Source: Emticicia sp. 21SJ11W-3
GTDB taxonomy: Bacteria > Bacteroidota > Bacteroidia > Cytophagales > Spirosomataceae
Length of the DNA stretch: 64,000 nt
NCBI RefSeq assembly: GCF_024138715.1
Contig: NZ_CP092074.1
Coordinates: 62,001-126,000 of the forward strand
Direction of reading: 5' to 3'
Numbering within the stretch: position 1 is the stretch's first letter; each line of letters starts with the position of its first letter. Both the position numbers and the translations under genes were made by a program. Under the pieces are notes generated by a model. It was not told the DNA's origin and did no database searches. It was given only the letters and a program-made list of their open reading frames with translations. Positions 25,858 through 34,367 of this stretch are shown here, piece after piece.

Positions 25858-27114
25858 TCAGATAACCTGTTTTTCAAGATTAAACAGGTCGTTCAATACA
25901 TCAATCAGTGTTTCGGCTTCTCCGCGTTTACAGGCAGCTTTCAGTTGCAATACAGGTAGTTTAATTACTTTCTGCATCATGCTGGCTGTAATTTTATCCA
26001 TTTTCTCTGCTTCCTCTGCCGACAATTCTTTAACAAAACGCGCCATCTCTTCTTTTCTGATTTGTTCCAGAGCGCCTTTCAGTTTCTGAATAGTTGGCGA
26101 AACAATCATTTCCTGCGACCAGTTGTTGAACTCGCCCAGGGCATCTTCAATAATACCTTTTACCTGCGGTATGGCATCTAAACGGCGTTGTAATGCTTCG
26201 TTCGCACGGCGTTGAATCTCGTCCAGGTCATACAATACAATGCCTGTCAGGTCTTCTACTTCAGGGGCAATACTGCGCGGCACCGATAAGTCAATCAGAT
26301 ATTTAACGGCAAGCGTTTTATATTTAAGCGTAGCAGGGGTAATCAAAGGCTCTTCTACACGCACCGACGAAATCACAATGTCGGCCTCCATTATTTGTTC
26401 CTGAACTGTGCTAAAGTCAGAAACTTTAAAGCCCAGCTCCTGCGCCAGCGCCTCAGCTTTAGCTGCAGTGCGGTTGGTTATAGTAATGTTCTGGTAATTT
26501 TTATCAGCAAGGGTTCTGCAAACATCTTCGCCGATCTCACCTAAGCCTACAACCAGAATTTTCGGATTCGATAATAAAGGCAGAAAGCTCTCCAGTACCT
26601 CAACCGTTGCATAAGAGGTAGATGCGGCACCGTCTCTGAAGGCGGTTTCCTGTACCACTCTTTTGTTGGTAAAGAAAATAGTATGCAACAGGCGGTGTAA
26701 AAACGGCCCGGCCATATTTGCATCAGCCGACCATTGGTAAGCATGTTTCACCTGATTCGGTATCTGCAGGTCGCCCACCACCTGAGATTGTAATCCTAAC
26801 GCCACTTCAAACAAATAATTAACCGCCTCATGATGATTATTGACAAAATTAAAATAAGGCAGAATTTCGTTCGAATTCAGTACTTTTAAGCTTGCCAGCA
26901 GGCGTATAATATCTTCGCTAATATTGTTTTCGGCGTAGTAATATATCTCGGTACGGTTGCAGGTAGAAAGCACAAGTGTTTCGGAAACATCAAATGTTTC
27001 ACGAATTTTAAGCATCAGATTCTTACATTCCTCTTCATTAAGTGCAATTTGCTCTCTTATGTTAAGAGAGGCATTTTTATGAGAAATGGTTATCGCTTTA
27101 AAGTGTCCGTACAT
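25858..27114 (-). CDS. hemA: Glutamyl-tRNA reductase
   Basis: 418 aa. It reduces glutamyl-tRNA to glutamate-1-semialdehyde, the first step of C5-pathway haem synthesis. The catalytic Cys is in LVLSTCNRTEIYYY at about residues 47-60; the substrate-binding part includes QVVGDLQIPNQVKHAYQWS, the NADPH-binding part VVGLGEIGEDVCRTL, and a C-terminal dimerisation helix region follows. Length and order of domains are normal. The next haem genes are not in the window. An exact -7 element lies 21 bp upstream. Confidence 0.95.
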   Translation of the reverse strand: MYGHFKAITISHKNASLNIREQIALNEEECKNLMLKIRETFDVSETLVLSTCNRTEIYYYAENNISEDIIRLLASLKVLNSNEILPYFNFVNNHHEAVNYLFEVALGLQSQVVGDLQIPNQVKHAYQWSADANMAGPFLHRLLHTIFFTNKRVVQETAFRDGAASTSYATVEVLESFLPLLSNPKILVVGLGEIGEDVCRTLADKNYQNITITNRTAAKAEALAQELGFKVSDFSTVQEQIMEADIVISSVRVEEPLITPATLKYKTLAVKYLIDLSVPRSIAPEVEDLTGIVLYDLDEIQRRANEALQRRLDAIPQVKGIIEDALGEFNNWSQEMIVSPTIQKLKGALEQIRKEEMARFVKELSAEEAEKMDKITASMMQKVIKLPVLQLKAACKRGEAETLIDVLNDLFNLEKQVI

Positions 27115-27134
27115 GTCATTCTATAAATACACTG

Positions 27135-27142
27135 CAAATTTA
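27135..27142 (-). promoter_or_regulatory. -7 element of hemA
   Basis: The minus strand reads TAAATTTG, matching TAnnTTTG, giving a leader of only about 15 nt for hemA. Confidence 0.55.
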
Positions 27143-27470
27143 CAGTCATTAAACAATTTGATTGTTATGGAATGTTATGATTTTTGTCAGCTTTCGTAAT
27201 TTAGAAAGATTCTAAACTCCTGTTGGCGCGTGTAAAGTTTTCAACTAAGAAAAATACAATAGCAGAAAGCGTAAAAAACTGTCAGTAATTAATAACATAA
27301 AACCCGGGTAAACAATTCATAATTATCATCAGTTTGGTTTTCATTTAATGCGCGCGCTTTTAATCAGGCTTTTTCAGCTAAAATTATATATACGCGAAAC
27401 CAAACGAAAAAGCTTCTTCAAAAGTTATGTGGATATGTTAAAATATAGCAAAAGCCGCCAATGAGCATAC
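27143..27470. other. Intergenic region without a recognised gene
   Basis: AT-rich spacer between the divergent hemA and thioredoxin-like genes. I see no convincing ORF, tRNA or hairpin; only the flanking promoters can be supported. Confidence 0.5.
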
Positions 27471-27500
27471 TTGACTAATTAATCCAAATTTTTATCTTTG
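27471..27500 (+). promoter_or_regulatory. Promoter of thioredoxin-like lipoprotein gene
   Basis: TTG at 27471-27473, a 19-bp spacer and TATCTTTG at 27493-27500: a textbook Bacteroidota promoter 20 bp before the ATG. Confidence 0.75.
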
Positions 27501-27520
27501 TCTTAACATCCGAAGAAAAT

Positions 27521-28741
27521 ATGAAAAAAGTACTCCTGCTAGCACTTGTTGCGTTAGCGTCATGTCAGAAAACAGCTGAAGTTAAAACCGGTACATGGCG
27601 TGCTGTTATACTCACTGCAGGCGGTGACCTGCCTTTTGGGTTGGATATCCGAAAAGAAGGCGAAGCCTACAATGTTTTGGTAATTAATGGCGATGAAAAA
27701 CTGAAAATGGACCAATCGTTTCTGAGAGACGATTCATTGCATATACCCATGGAGATTTTTGACTCTGAGATAGTAGCAAAAGTGGAAGGTGATAAAATGA
27801 CCGGATACTGGAAAAAAATGCGGTCGGATTTTACATTTGTGTTTGGCAGATTCTCGGCTGAATACGGTAAAAACTATCGCTTTTCCGAAACCAGCGATGC
27901 ACCCCAGGCCGTATTGGCAGATAAATACAGTGTTTTATTTCTATCGGCCGATAAAAAAGATTCAACCCAATCAGTTGGTGTGTTTCAAACCAAAGGGTCA
28001 CAGGTACAGGGTAGTTTTCTGACTACCACCGGAGATTATCGATATCTGGCCGGCGATATTGTGGGCGACAGCCTGAAGTTGTCTTGCTTTGATGGTACTC
28101 ATGCGTTTTTGTTTAAAGCAAAAATTGATGGCGATAACCTGACGGGGGGGTTCTGGTCTGGTGTTAGTGGCTATGAGTCATGGACAGCCACCAAAGACAG
28201 TAGCGCAACATTACCAGACGTAACAAAATTAACGTATCTGAAAGAAGGCTATAAGACAGTAGATTTCAAATTTCCGAATACTGACAACAAGCCGATATCG
28301 CTGAGCGATGAAGCCTACAAAGGCAAGGTATTGGTAATACAGATTATGGGTTCGTGGTGCCCCAACTGTATGGACGAAAGCCGCTTTCTGGCTCCGTGGT
28401 ACAAGAAGAATAAAGACAGGGGCGTTGAGATAATAGGGCTGGCGTATGAAAAAAGCACCGATACAACGTTTGCCTTTCCGAAAATCAAGCGCATGAAAGA
28501 GCGTTTCGGTATTGATTACCAGGTGTTGCTGGCAGGAACCAACAATAAAGATGAAGCATCAAAAACACTGCCTATGCTAAACAGGGTTATTGGTTTCCCG
28601 ACCACTATTGTTATTGATAAAAAAGGGCAGGTACGTAAAATTCACACCGGGTTTTCGGGCCCCGGTACAGGTAAGTACTACGATGCGTTTGTGAGTGATT
28701 TTAATCGTCTGATAGATAAGCTTCTGGCAGAGAAATCCTGA
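27521..28741 (+). CDS. TlpA-like thioredoxin-fold lipoprotein
   Basis: 406 aa. The signal ends in a lipobox LASC (Cys15), so it is a periplasm-facing lipoprotein. Residues about 20-240 form a beta-rich domain of unknown fold with a repeated look (VAKVEGDKMTGYWKKM, KAKIDGDNLTGGFWSG). Residues about 250-400 form a TlpA/ResA-type thioredoxin domain with the redox motif WCPNC in IMGSWCPNCMDESRFLAPW. It probably reduces or isomerises disulfides in exported proteins. It stands under its own strong promoter. Confidence 0.88.
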   Translation: MKKVLLLALVALASCQKTAEVKTGTWRAVILTAGGDLPFGLDIRKEGEAYNVLVINGDEKLKMDQSFLRDDSLHIPMEIFDSEIVAKVEGDKMTGYWKKMRSDFTFVFGRFSAEYGKNYRFSETSDAPQAVLADKYSVLFLSADKKDSTQSVGVFQTKGSQVQGSFLTTTGDYRYLAGDIVGDSLKLSCFDGTHAFLFKAKIDGDNLTGGFWSGVSGYESWTATKDSSATLPDVTKLTYLKEGYKTVDFKFPNTDNKPISLSDEAYKGKVLVIQIMGSWCPNCMDESRFLAPWYKKNKDRGVEIIGLAYEKSTDTTFAFPKIKRMKERFGIDYQVLLAGTNNKDEASKTLPMLNRVIGFPTTIVIDKKGQVRKIHTGFSGPGTGKYYDAFVSDFNRLIDKLLAEKS

Positions 28742-28800
28742 ACAGCGGCCTAAACAATTTGATTAATATAGCGTTTAGTGTAAAAACTAAACACGAAAGC

Positions 28801-29346
28801 ATGAGCATAGATACAACAGAGATTATTTTGGTAAACGATGCTGATGAAGCAACAGGAAGCGGGCAGAAATTGTGGGTGCATCAGCAGGGTTTGCTACACA
28901 GGGCTTTTTCAGTTCTGGTATTCAATGATAACAACGAATTACTTATTCATCAACGCGCATTAGACAAGTACCATTCTGGTGGTTTATGGACAAACACCTG
29001 TTGCGGGCACCCTAATGTAGATGAGGAAATAAAATCTGCCGCCGAACGAAGATTAGGAGAAGAGATGGGTTTCACTACCTCTCTCGACTTTCTATACAAG
29101 TTTCATTACATAGCTCATTTTGACAACGGCTTGACAGAAAACGAAATAGACCACGTTTTTATGGGTATATATAATGAAACATTTGAAGTAACCCCCACCG
29201 AGGTGATTGCTTACAAGTGGGTTTCGGTAGCAGAAATTACTGAAGAGGCACAAAGAAACCCACAGGATTACACCGTATGGTTCAGGAAGATTCTGAAAAG
29301 CGAGGCCTTCAATGAGTTTGTGTCAAACAATTATATTTTATCATAA
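28801..29346 (+). CDS. idi: Isopentenyl-diphosphate delta-isomerase, type 1
   Basis: 181 aa. It converts isopentenyl diphosphate to dimethylallyl diphosphate for isoprenoids. It has the Nudix-like fold with catalytic Cys in WTNTCCGHP and catalytic Glu in TENEIDHVFMG; metal-binding residues are in HQRALDKYHSGG and the AAERRLGEEMGF box. The ATG at 28801 is chosen over an upstream TTG because the protein normally starts shortly before EIILVND. It is followed after 12 bp by the VOC gene. Confidence 0.95.
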   Translation: MSIDTTEIILVNDADEATGSGQKLWVHQQGLLHRAFSVLVFNDNNELLIHQRALDKYHSGGLWTNTCCGHPNVDEEIKSAAERRLGEEMGFTTSLDFLYKFHYIAHFDNGLTENEIDHVFMGIYNETFEVTPTEVIAYKWVSVAEITEEAQRNPQDYTVWFRKILKSEAFNEFVSNNYILS

Positions 29347-29358
29347 AACATTATTGTA

Positions 29359-29745
29359 ATGGAAAAAAGGGTAATAGGCCTTGGTGGTGTATTCTTTAAA
29401 TCGGAAGACAGCACAGCTTTAAGGGGTTGGTACAAAGAGCATCTGGGTATTGACTCTGAGGCTTGGGGAGGTATTTTTGAATGGCGTAGAAAGGATAATC
29501 CGGACGACCTGACCTCAACTGCCTGGAACCCTTTTAAGAAGGATACCACCTATTTTGAGCCAAGCAAAAAAGACTTTATGATTAACTACCAGGTTGAAAA
29601 TCTGGATGAACTGCTGGTGGCGCTGAAAGATGAAAGTGTAACCATTCTTGGCGGGCCTGATGATACCGAATACGGTAAGTTTGGCTGGATACTAGACCCC
29701 GAAGGTAACAAAATAGAACTTTGGGAGCCACCAAAAAATGTTTAG
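29359..29745 (+). CDS. VOC-family (glyoxalase-like) protein
   Basis: 128 aa, one pair of beta-alpha-beta-beta-beta modules typical of the vicinal oxygen chelate fold: VIGLGGVFFKSEDSTALRGWYKEHLG at the start and KFGWILDPEGNKIELWEPP at the end, where Glu of IELWEP is the common metal ligand. Substrate unknown; not a classical glyoxalase I by length. Closely follows idi, likely the same transcript. Confidence 0.85.
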   Translation: MEKRVIGLGGVFFKSEDSTALRGWYKEHLGIDSEAWGGIFEWRRKDNPDDLTSTAWNPFKKDTTYFEPSKKDFMINYQVENLDELLVALKDESVTILGGPDDTEYGKFGWILDPEGNKIELWEPPKNV

Positions 29746-29763
29746 CGCTATCAATAATTATTG

Positions 29764-29771
29764 TATTTTTG
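29764..29771 (+). promoter_or_regulatory. -7 element of cyclophilin gene
   Basis: TATTTTTG is an exact TAnnTTTG match. It lies inside the 5' extension of the open frame, so the ATG at 29797 must be the start. Confidence 0.6.
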
Positions 29772-29796
29772 TGCCTCTCATATTATTAATCAAAGC

Positions 29797-30498
29797 ATGA
29801 AAAAAGGTCTGTTTGTTGTTAGTTTTTTGCTTGTTTCTTCACTGACTTTTGCTCAAAAAAAATCAAAGAAAGACTATCTTGTTACCCTGAAAACCACCTA
29901 CGGAACCATGCACATGGTTTTGTTTGATGATACGCCGCTGCATAAAGAAAATTTTATCAGACTGGTTAAGAAAAAGTTTTACGACAGCCTTTTGTTTCAT
30001 CGTGTGATAGACGGTTTCATGATTCAGGGTGGTGACCCTAATTCGCGAAAAGCTAAACCCGGCGACATGTTGGGCAATGGTGGTGGAGACATGGAACGTA
30101 TACCATTTGAGTTTAAGCCTAATCATGTGCACAGAAAAGGGGCTTTGGCTGCTGCCCGTGATAATAACCCAGAGAAGAAATCAAGTGCCAGCCAGTTTTA
30201 TATTGTACAAGGCAAAAAACTGACAGACGATGAGTTGACCACAGTGGCCGGGCGCAACAAAATGAATTACACCAACCAGCAAAGAGTCGATTACCTGGGC
30301 ATGGGTGGTACCCCCCGCCTTGATAATAATTATACCGTTTTTGGTGAGGTAATTGACAACCTGAATGTGATAGACACCATTGCCGCCCAACCACGTGATA
30401 AAGCCGACCGACCGCTCAAAGACGTGAAAATGAGCATGACAGTGAAGAAGATGAAGAAGAAAAAAATCATGAAGCGGTATGGGTATAAGTATGAGTAG
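29797..30498 (+). CDS. Exported cyclophilin-type peptidyl-prolyl isomerase
   Basis: 233 aa. Signal peptide MKKGLFVVSFLLVSSLTFAQ, then a cyclophilin domain with FHRVIDGFMIQGGDP and SSASQFYIVQG, which hold the catalytic Arg and active-site residues. It should assist folding in the periplasm. A family-specific insertion (KLTDDELTTVAGRNKMNYT) is present and the C-terminus is strongly basic (VKKMKKKKIMKRYGYKYE). The start is fixed by the promoter inside the longer frame. Confidence 0.92.
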   Translation: MKKGLFVVSFLLVSSLTFAQKKSKKDYLVTLKTTYGTMHMVLFDDTPLHKENFIRLVKKKFYDSLLFHRVIDGFMIQGGDPNSRKAKPGDMLGNGGGDMERIPFEFKPNHVHRKGALAAARDNNPEKKSSASQFYIVQGKKLTDDELTTVAGRNKMNYTNQQRVDYLGMGGTPRLDNNYTVFGEVIDNLNVIDTIAAQPRDKADRPLKDVKMSMTVKKMKKKKIMKRYGYKYE

Positions 30499-30545
30499 GA
30501 CGGATTGGTAATCCGTCAAAACGTACAACGGATTGATAATCCGTT
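30499..30545. repeat. Pair of REP-like palindromes
   Basis: GACGGATT-GGT-AATCCGTC (30499-30517) and AACGGATT-GAT-AATCCGTT (30527-30545) are two perfect hairpins with the same core, spaced 28 bp start to start, just after the cyclophilin stop. There is no T-run. This is the form of a bacterial interspersed palindromic repeat. Confidence 0.7.
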
Positions 30546-30600
30546 GATTTCCACGAACAAAAAATAGCCATCAATAAAGCGTAGAAGAAATACACAAGAT

Positions 30601-31503
30601 ATGAAGAAAATTTTACTGACAGGTTCTAATGGTTTGTTGGGGCAAAAGCTGGTTGAGCTTCTGGTTAGCACAACTAATCATGACGTATATGCAACAGCAA
30701 GAGGTGAAAACCGGCTGCCGTTTACTGAAGGCTATACCTACACACCCATGGATATTACTGATAAAACCCAGGTGCAAGAGGTTATAGACCGCATTAAACC
30801 TGAAGTAATTATTAATACGGCGGCCATGACCAATGTAGACATGTGCGAGACCGCCAAAGACGATTGCTGGAAACAGAACGTAAACGCAGTAGAGTATCTG
30901 GTTGAGGCAGCCGAAAGAAACAGTTGTTTTTTGTTGCATGTATCAACCGACTTCATTTTTGATGGTAAAAACGGCCCTTACAAAGAAGACGCCGAGGCTA
31001 ACCCTATCAGCTTCTATGGCTGGAGCAAATATGCAGCAGAGAAAATAGTAATAAACAGCAATATTCGCTGGGCAATTGCCCGCACTGTGCTGGTATATGG
31101 CATTGCTCATGATATGAGCCGTACCAATATTATTCTGTGGGTGAAGAAATCGCTTGAAGACGGAAAAAACATAAAAGTAGTAACCGACCAGTGGAGAACC
31201 CCTACACTGGCTGAAGATTTAGCCAAAGGATGTTTGCTGATTTCAGAAAAAGAAGCAGAAGGCATTTATAATATTTCAGGAAAAGACTTCCTGACTCCTT
31301 ACGAAATGGCCATTATGACGGCCGATTACTTTAACCTTGATAAATCGTTAATTTCCAAGGCAGACTCCACCACCTTTACGCAACCTGCCAAACGCCCGCC
31401 AAGGACAGGTTTTGATTTAACGAAATCGAACGAAGTGCTGGGGTACAACCCTGTTAGCTTTACCGAGGGTATAGAGATATTGGCCAAACAGATAGGAGCC
31501 TGA
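30601..31503 (+). CDS. RmlD-like NAD(P)-dependent sugar-nucleotide reductase
   Basis: 300 aa short-chain dehydrogenase of the dTDP-4-dehydrorhamnose reductase type. The nucleotide motif GSNGLLGQ is at residues 8-15, the catalytic YxxxK in FYGWSKYAAEK, and an HVSTDFIFDGKNGPYKEDAEANP block matches RmlD. No rmlA, B or C gene is nearby, so it may act on another nucleotide sugar or in another reduction. It converges on nadD with one base between the genes. Confidence 0.85.
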   Translation: MKKILLTGSNGLLGQKLVELLVSTTNHDVYATARGENRLPFTEGYTYTPMDITDKTQVQEVIDRIKPEVIINTAAMTNVDMCETAKDDCWKQNVNAVEYLVEAAERNSCFLLHVSTDFIFDGKNGPYKEDAEANPISFYGWSKYAAEKIVINSNIRWAIARTVLVYGIAHDMSRTNIILWVKKSLEDGKNIKVVTDQWRTPTLAEDLAKGCLLISEKEAEGIYNISGKDFLTPYEMAIMTADYFNLDKSLISKADSTTFTQPAKRPPRTGFDLTKSNEVLGYNPVSFTEGIEILAKQIGA

Positions 31504-31504
31504 T

Positions 31505-32077
31505 TTACAGATAGAATTTTTTCCAGCGGATATACTCTTCTACAATATCACTTACCATATAGCGTATGGGCTTGCCAGCCTTAATACTGTTGCGTATAAA
31601 TGTGGCTGATATATCAAGCAAAGGCGCTTCTATAAACTTAACCTTCGGGTGATTGCTGAACTTATGCTCAGGCGTATTGGGCCTGGGGTACACATACAGT
31701 GCATAATACTCCAGTATCTTATCGTAGTTTTTCCAGTTTTCAAACTGTACCAGATTGTCTTCGCCCATAATCAGCTTGAATTCATGGTTTGGATGCCGTT
31801 CCGTCAATTTGGCTAGTGTATCTATGGTGTAGCTGGGTTTAGGCATTGAAAACTCAATGTCTGTTGCTTTTAGCTTATAATTATCCGAAATCGCCTTTTC
31901 TACCATGGTCAGCCTGTCAAATTCATGCAACAGGCCTTTGTTTTTCTTGAAGGGGTTCTGAGGCGACACCACAAACCAAACTTGTTCAAGGTCGGTAGTA
32001 TAGGCCATTGTATTGGCAATAATCAGATGCCCTATATGAATAGGATTAAACGAACCAAAAAACAAACCGATCTTCAT
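31505..32077 (-). CDS. nadD: Nicotinate-nucleotide adenylyltransferase
   Basis: 190 aa. It adenylates nicotinate mononucleotide in NAD synthesis. The nucleotidyltransferase signature GSFNPIHIGH is at residues 8-17, and ISATFIRNSIKAGKPIRYMV near the C-terminus is the second (ISxTxxR) motif. The ATG at 32077 is used, since the protein starts right before the signature; the longer frame adds ten unrelated residues. Downstream of the Gfo/Idh gene on the same strand, 97 bp away. Confidence 0.94.
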   Translation of the reverse strand: MKIGLFFGSFNPIHIGHLIIANTMAYTTDLEQVWFVVSPQNPFKKNKGLLHEFDRLTMVEKAISDNYKLKATDIEFSMPKPSYTIDTLAKLTERHPNHEFKLIMGEDNLVQFENWKNYDKILEYYALYVYPRPNTPEHKFSNHPKVKFIEAPLLDISATFIRNSIKAGKPIRYMVSDIVEEYIRWKKFYL

Positions 32078-32173
32078 GCTGCTTCTTTTAGTGTCAAAAT
32101 CAAGCACAAATATATAAAAAAGGCGGCCACTCTATAAAAGAATGACCGCCCTCCTGGCTGGTAAGAGCCATAA

Positions 32174-33319
32174 TTATATTTTAACCCACGCTTGTTTGCG
32201 GTGGCTTTCAATAATTCTCTCACAAATAAGCAATTCACGCAAGCCATCAGCAAATGTAGGGAAAGTCGGGTTCTCCGGTTGTTTGCCTTCTGCTACGGCA
32301 GCATAAACTTCTTTAAACAATTGTTTTGATGTATCCGGGAAACCCTCGTTGTGCCCACCCGGGAAACTGATTAGGCTTGTGGCTTCACGATAAAACAACG
32401 ATGGGTCTTTCATTAAAACCTGGTTGGCGCCATCACGTTTGCCAATCCACATTTCGTTTGGTTTTTCAGAGCACCATTCAAAATTAGCTTTTGAACCCGA
32501 AATCTCAAGATTCAAACGGTTTTTACGACCCGCCGAAACCTGGCTAACCGTTACGCTTCCTTTATTGCCGTTATCAAATCTCAGCAATACGTTGGCGTGG
32601 TCTTCGGTATTGATAGGTACTTCCTGGTAATCAGAAGCCTGCAACATTTTGCCAGAGTAAGTTTCAATAGCTTTTAATGGTTTCAGACGTGTTTTGTGTA
32701 CAGTTGAGAAATCAGCCATTACCTCGGTGATTTTCAGGCCTGTAATGTATTCTGTTACATCTAGTAAGTGTGAACCGATGTCGGCAATAGCTCTTGAATC
32801 GCCAGATTTGTCCGGCTCCAAACGCCAGTTGTAGTCTGTCTGGTAGAAAAGCCAGTCTTGCAGATACGAACCCAGAATAGAGTAGATTTCACCCAGGTCG
32901 CCTTTTTCGCGCATGGTTTTCATCTGACGAACCAACGGATAATATCTCAGGTTGAAATGAACGGCATTAACAAGACCTGATTCGGCTGCTATTTTTACCA
33001 GCTCTTCGGCTTCTTCAATTTTGGTAGCCAGAGGTTTTTCGCAAACTACGTGTTTGCCAGCCAGTAAAGCTGCTTTTGACTGAGAATAATGCAGGAAATT
33101 AGGCGTACAGATGTGAATACACTCAATGTCTTCCTGTTTCAGCAAGTCTTCAAAGATATAGGCTCTTTCAATTCCAAGGCTGGCAGCTTTTTCTGTAGCC
33201 AGGTCAATGTTAGCTTCGCAAAGTGCGGCCACTTCTACATTGGGTAAACGGCGTAGGGCTTCAATGTGAGCGGGCCCGATAAAACCCGTTCCGACAACGG
33301 CAACTTTAATTTTTTTCAT
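32174..33319 (-). CDS. Gfo/Idh/MocA-family oxidoreductase
   Basis: 381 aa NAD(P)-dependent sugar-type dehydrogenase. The Rossmann motif VGTGFIGPAHIEAL is at residues 9-22, the catalytic-Lys motif CEKPLATK at about 93-100, and the C-terminal GFO_IDH_MocA_C domain follows, with the YLQDWLFYQTDYNWRLEP and DIGSHLLDVTEY blocks. The substrate is unknown. A GntR/UTRA regulator is encoded immediately upstream on the same strand, which suggests sugar-controlled expression. Confidence 0.9.
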   Translation of the reverse strand: MKKIKVAVVGTGFIGPAHIEALRRLPNVEVAALCEANIDLATEKAASLGIERAYIFEDLLKQEDIECIHICTPNFLHYSQSKAALLAGKHVVCEKPLATKIEEAEELVKIAAESGLVNAVHFNLRYYPLVRQMKTMREKGDLGEIYSILGSYLQDWLFYQTDYNWRLEPDKSGDSRAIADIGSHLLDVTEYITGLKITEVMADFSTVHKTRLKPLKAIETYSGKMLQASDYQEVPINTEDHANVLLRFDNGNKGSVTVSQVSAGRKNRLNLEISGSKANFEWCSEKPNEMWIGKRDGANQVLMKDPSLFYREATSLISFPGGHNEGFPDTSKQLFKEVYAAVAEGKQPENPTFPTFADGLRELLICERIIESHRKQAWVKI

Positions 33320-33373
33320 AGTGAAATAAAACCTCTGTCCCCTGATGAGGAATTAATTTTGGTTAAAGAATAA

Positions 33374-33395
33374 GGCCCCCTTCAGGGGTGGGGGC
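33374..33395. repeat. GC-rich palindrome in AT-rich spacer
   Basis: GCCCCC-TTCA-GGGG-T-GGGGGC forms a strong hairpin between the Gfo/Idh and GntR genes. It has no T-run and looks like a short interspersed palindrome of the kind frequent in Bacteroidota intergenic regions. Confidence 0.5.
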
Positions 33396-33412
33396 AACCG
33401 CTGTGCGGTATC

Positions 33413-34123
33413 TTAATTAAAACTACTAATGGCGTATTTTTCTGTATTACAGTATATCAGACTATATATGTAAAATCCTTCTTTTGATGTGCCGTATTTA
33501 CGTAAAATCTGCAAAACCGGCGACTTCACCCTGGTTTTAAGCAGGCTGGCAATATCTTTGGTGGCAACAATTGCCCGTACTTCCTGCTGCATACTGGTAA
33601 CATCAATATGATACCGCATAAATAGCGTGCGGAACAACGAACCGTCAATCAGTGGTTGGTCTGTCATACCTTCCAGGTTAACATTCGGAAAATACGTTTG
33701 CTCAAGCATTATGGGCACTTCGTCCATAAAACGCAAGCGCTTCAAAAATACAAATTCTGTATGAATTTCCTGTTGAAGTAAGTGTTTAAAAATAGGCTCG
33801 GTAATGGTATGTATTACTGGCCCATCTAATATGCTGGTGGTGCCGTGGCGGTCGCTGGCAGTTACTACGTCTGTCCAGCCTTTCAAAGAAAGCAACCCCA
33901 GCGATTTCCGGTTGGCGGTTACAATGCTGCCCTTGCCGTGCTGGCGTGTAATGTATCCTTCTTTCACTAGTTCGTTTAGTGCCTGCCGGACGGTCATGCG
34001 GGTGGCATTAAACTCAACGCACAGTTCGTTTTCAGATGGGAGCAAACTACCCTCTGAGTGTTGCCCTGAAGTAATAGCCTCTTTTAAATGAGCCTGGATT
34101 TGCCGATAAAGCGGTATCTTCAT
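33413..34123 (-). CDS. GntR-family (UTRA) transcriptional regulator
   Basis: 236 aa from ATG 34123. The N-terminal winged helix covers residues 1-72 (PLYRQIQAHLKEAITSGQ, LPSENELCVEFNATRMTVRQALNELVKEGYI), followed by a UTRA effector-binding domain (FVFLKRLRFMDEVPIMLEQTYFP). Regulators of this HutC type sense sugar phosphates or small acids. The longer frame upstream runs through its own -7 element and a terminator hairpin, so it is not used. Probably controls the adjacent Gfo/Idh gene. Confidence 0.93.
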   Translation of the reverse strand: MKIPLYRQIQAHLKEAITSGQHSEGSLLPSENELCVEFNATRMTVRQALNELVKEGYITRQHGKGSIVTANRKSLGLLSLKGWTDVVTASDRHGTTSILDGPVIHTITEPIFKHLLQQEIHTEFVFLKRLRFMDEVPIMLEQTYFPNVNLEGMTDQPLIDGSLFRTLFMRYHIDVTSMQQEVRAIVATKDIASLLKTRVKSPVLQILRKYGTSKEGFYIYSLIYCNTEKYAISSFN

Positions 34124-34165
34124 AAATATTACCTCTGTGCTAAAGAGTATTGGCTGTAAAGAACG

Positions 34166-34173
34166 CAAAAATA
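34166..34173 (-). promoter_or_regulatory. -7 element of the GntR gene
   Basis: The minus strand reads TATTTTTG, matching TAnnTTTG, with a leader of about 36 nt to the ATG at 34123. It lies downstream of the terminator of the candidate sRNA, so the regulator gene has its own promoter. Confidence 0.6.
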
Positions 34174-34218
34174 ATACGCATTTGGCTATTACTTTTATTT
34201 TATGCAGTCTCTTATTTA

Positions 34219-34331
34219 TCAAAAAAGGCATTCAGGATTCCCGAATGCCTTTCCAAGACGAAAATACTTTAACCTATGATGAATACTCCGACTGGCGGAG
34301 GATTCAAAATCTTTGAACTTCAATAAAGAAG
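34219..34331 (-). ncRNA. Candidate small RNA with own promoter and terminator
   Basis: Read on the minus strand, a complete promoter (34337-34367) is followed by AACTTC-TTTATT-GAAGTT, then TTCAAA-GAT-TTTGAA, then CTCCG-CCAGT-CGGAG, and finally a 10-bp terminator hairpin AAAGGCATTC/GAATGCCTTT followed by six T. The predicted RNA is about 110 nt with four stem-loops. No ORF of note lies inside. It does not match the sequence signatures I know for 6S, SRP, tmRNA or RNase P RNA. An alternative is a leader of the GntR gene, but that gene has its own promoter after the terminator. Confidence 0.6.
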
Positions 34332-34336
34332 TTACG

Positions 34337-34367
34337 GAAATTTATATCAATAAATTCTGTTGTCAAA
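34337..34367 (-). promoter_or_regulatory. Promoter of the candidate sRNA
   Basis: On the minus strand TTTG (34364-34367) is followed by a 19-bp spacer and TAAATTTC (34337-34344), seven of eight matches to TAnnTTTG when N is free. Start expected near 34330. Confidence 0.6.

Noticed and set aside
30499-30545. Palindromes as a terminator of the cyclophilin gene
   Set aside because: No T-run follows either hairpin.
34219-34331. Riboswitch or attenuator leader of the GntR gene
   Set aside because: The GntR gene has its own exact -7 element downstream of the terminator; not fully excluded, but an independent sRNA fits better.
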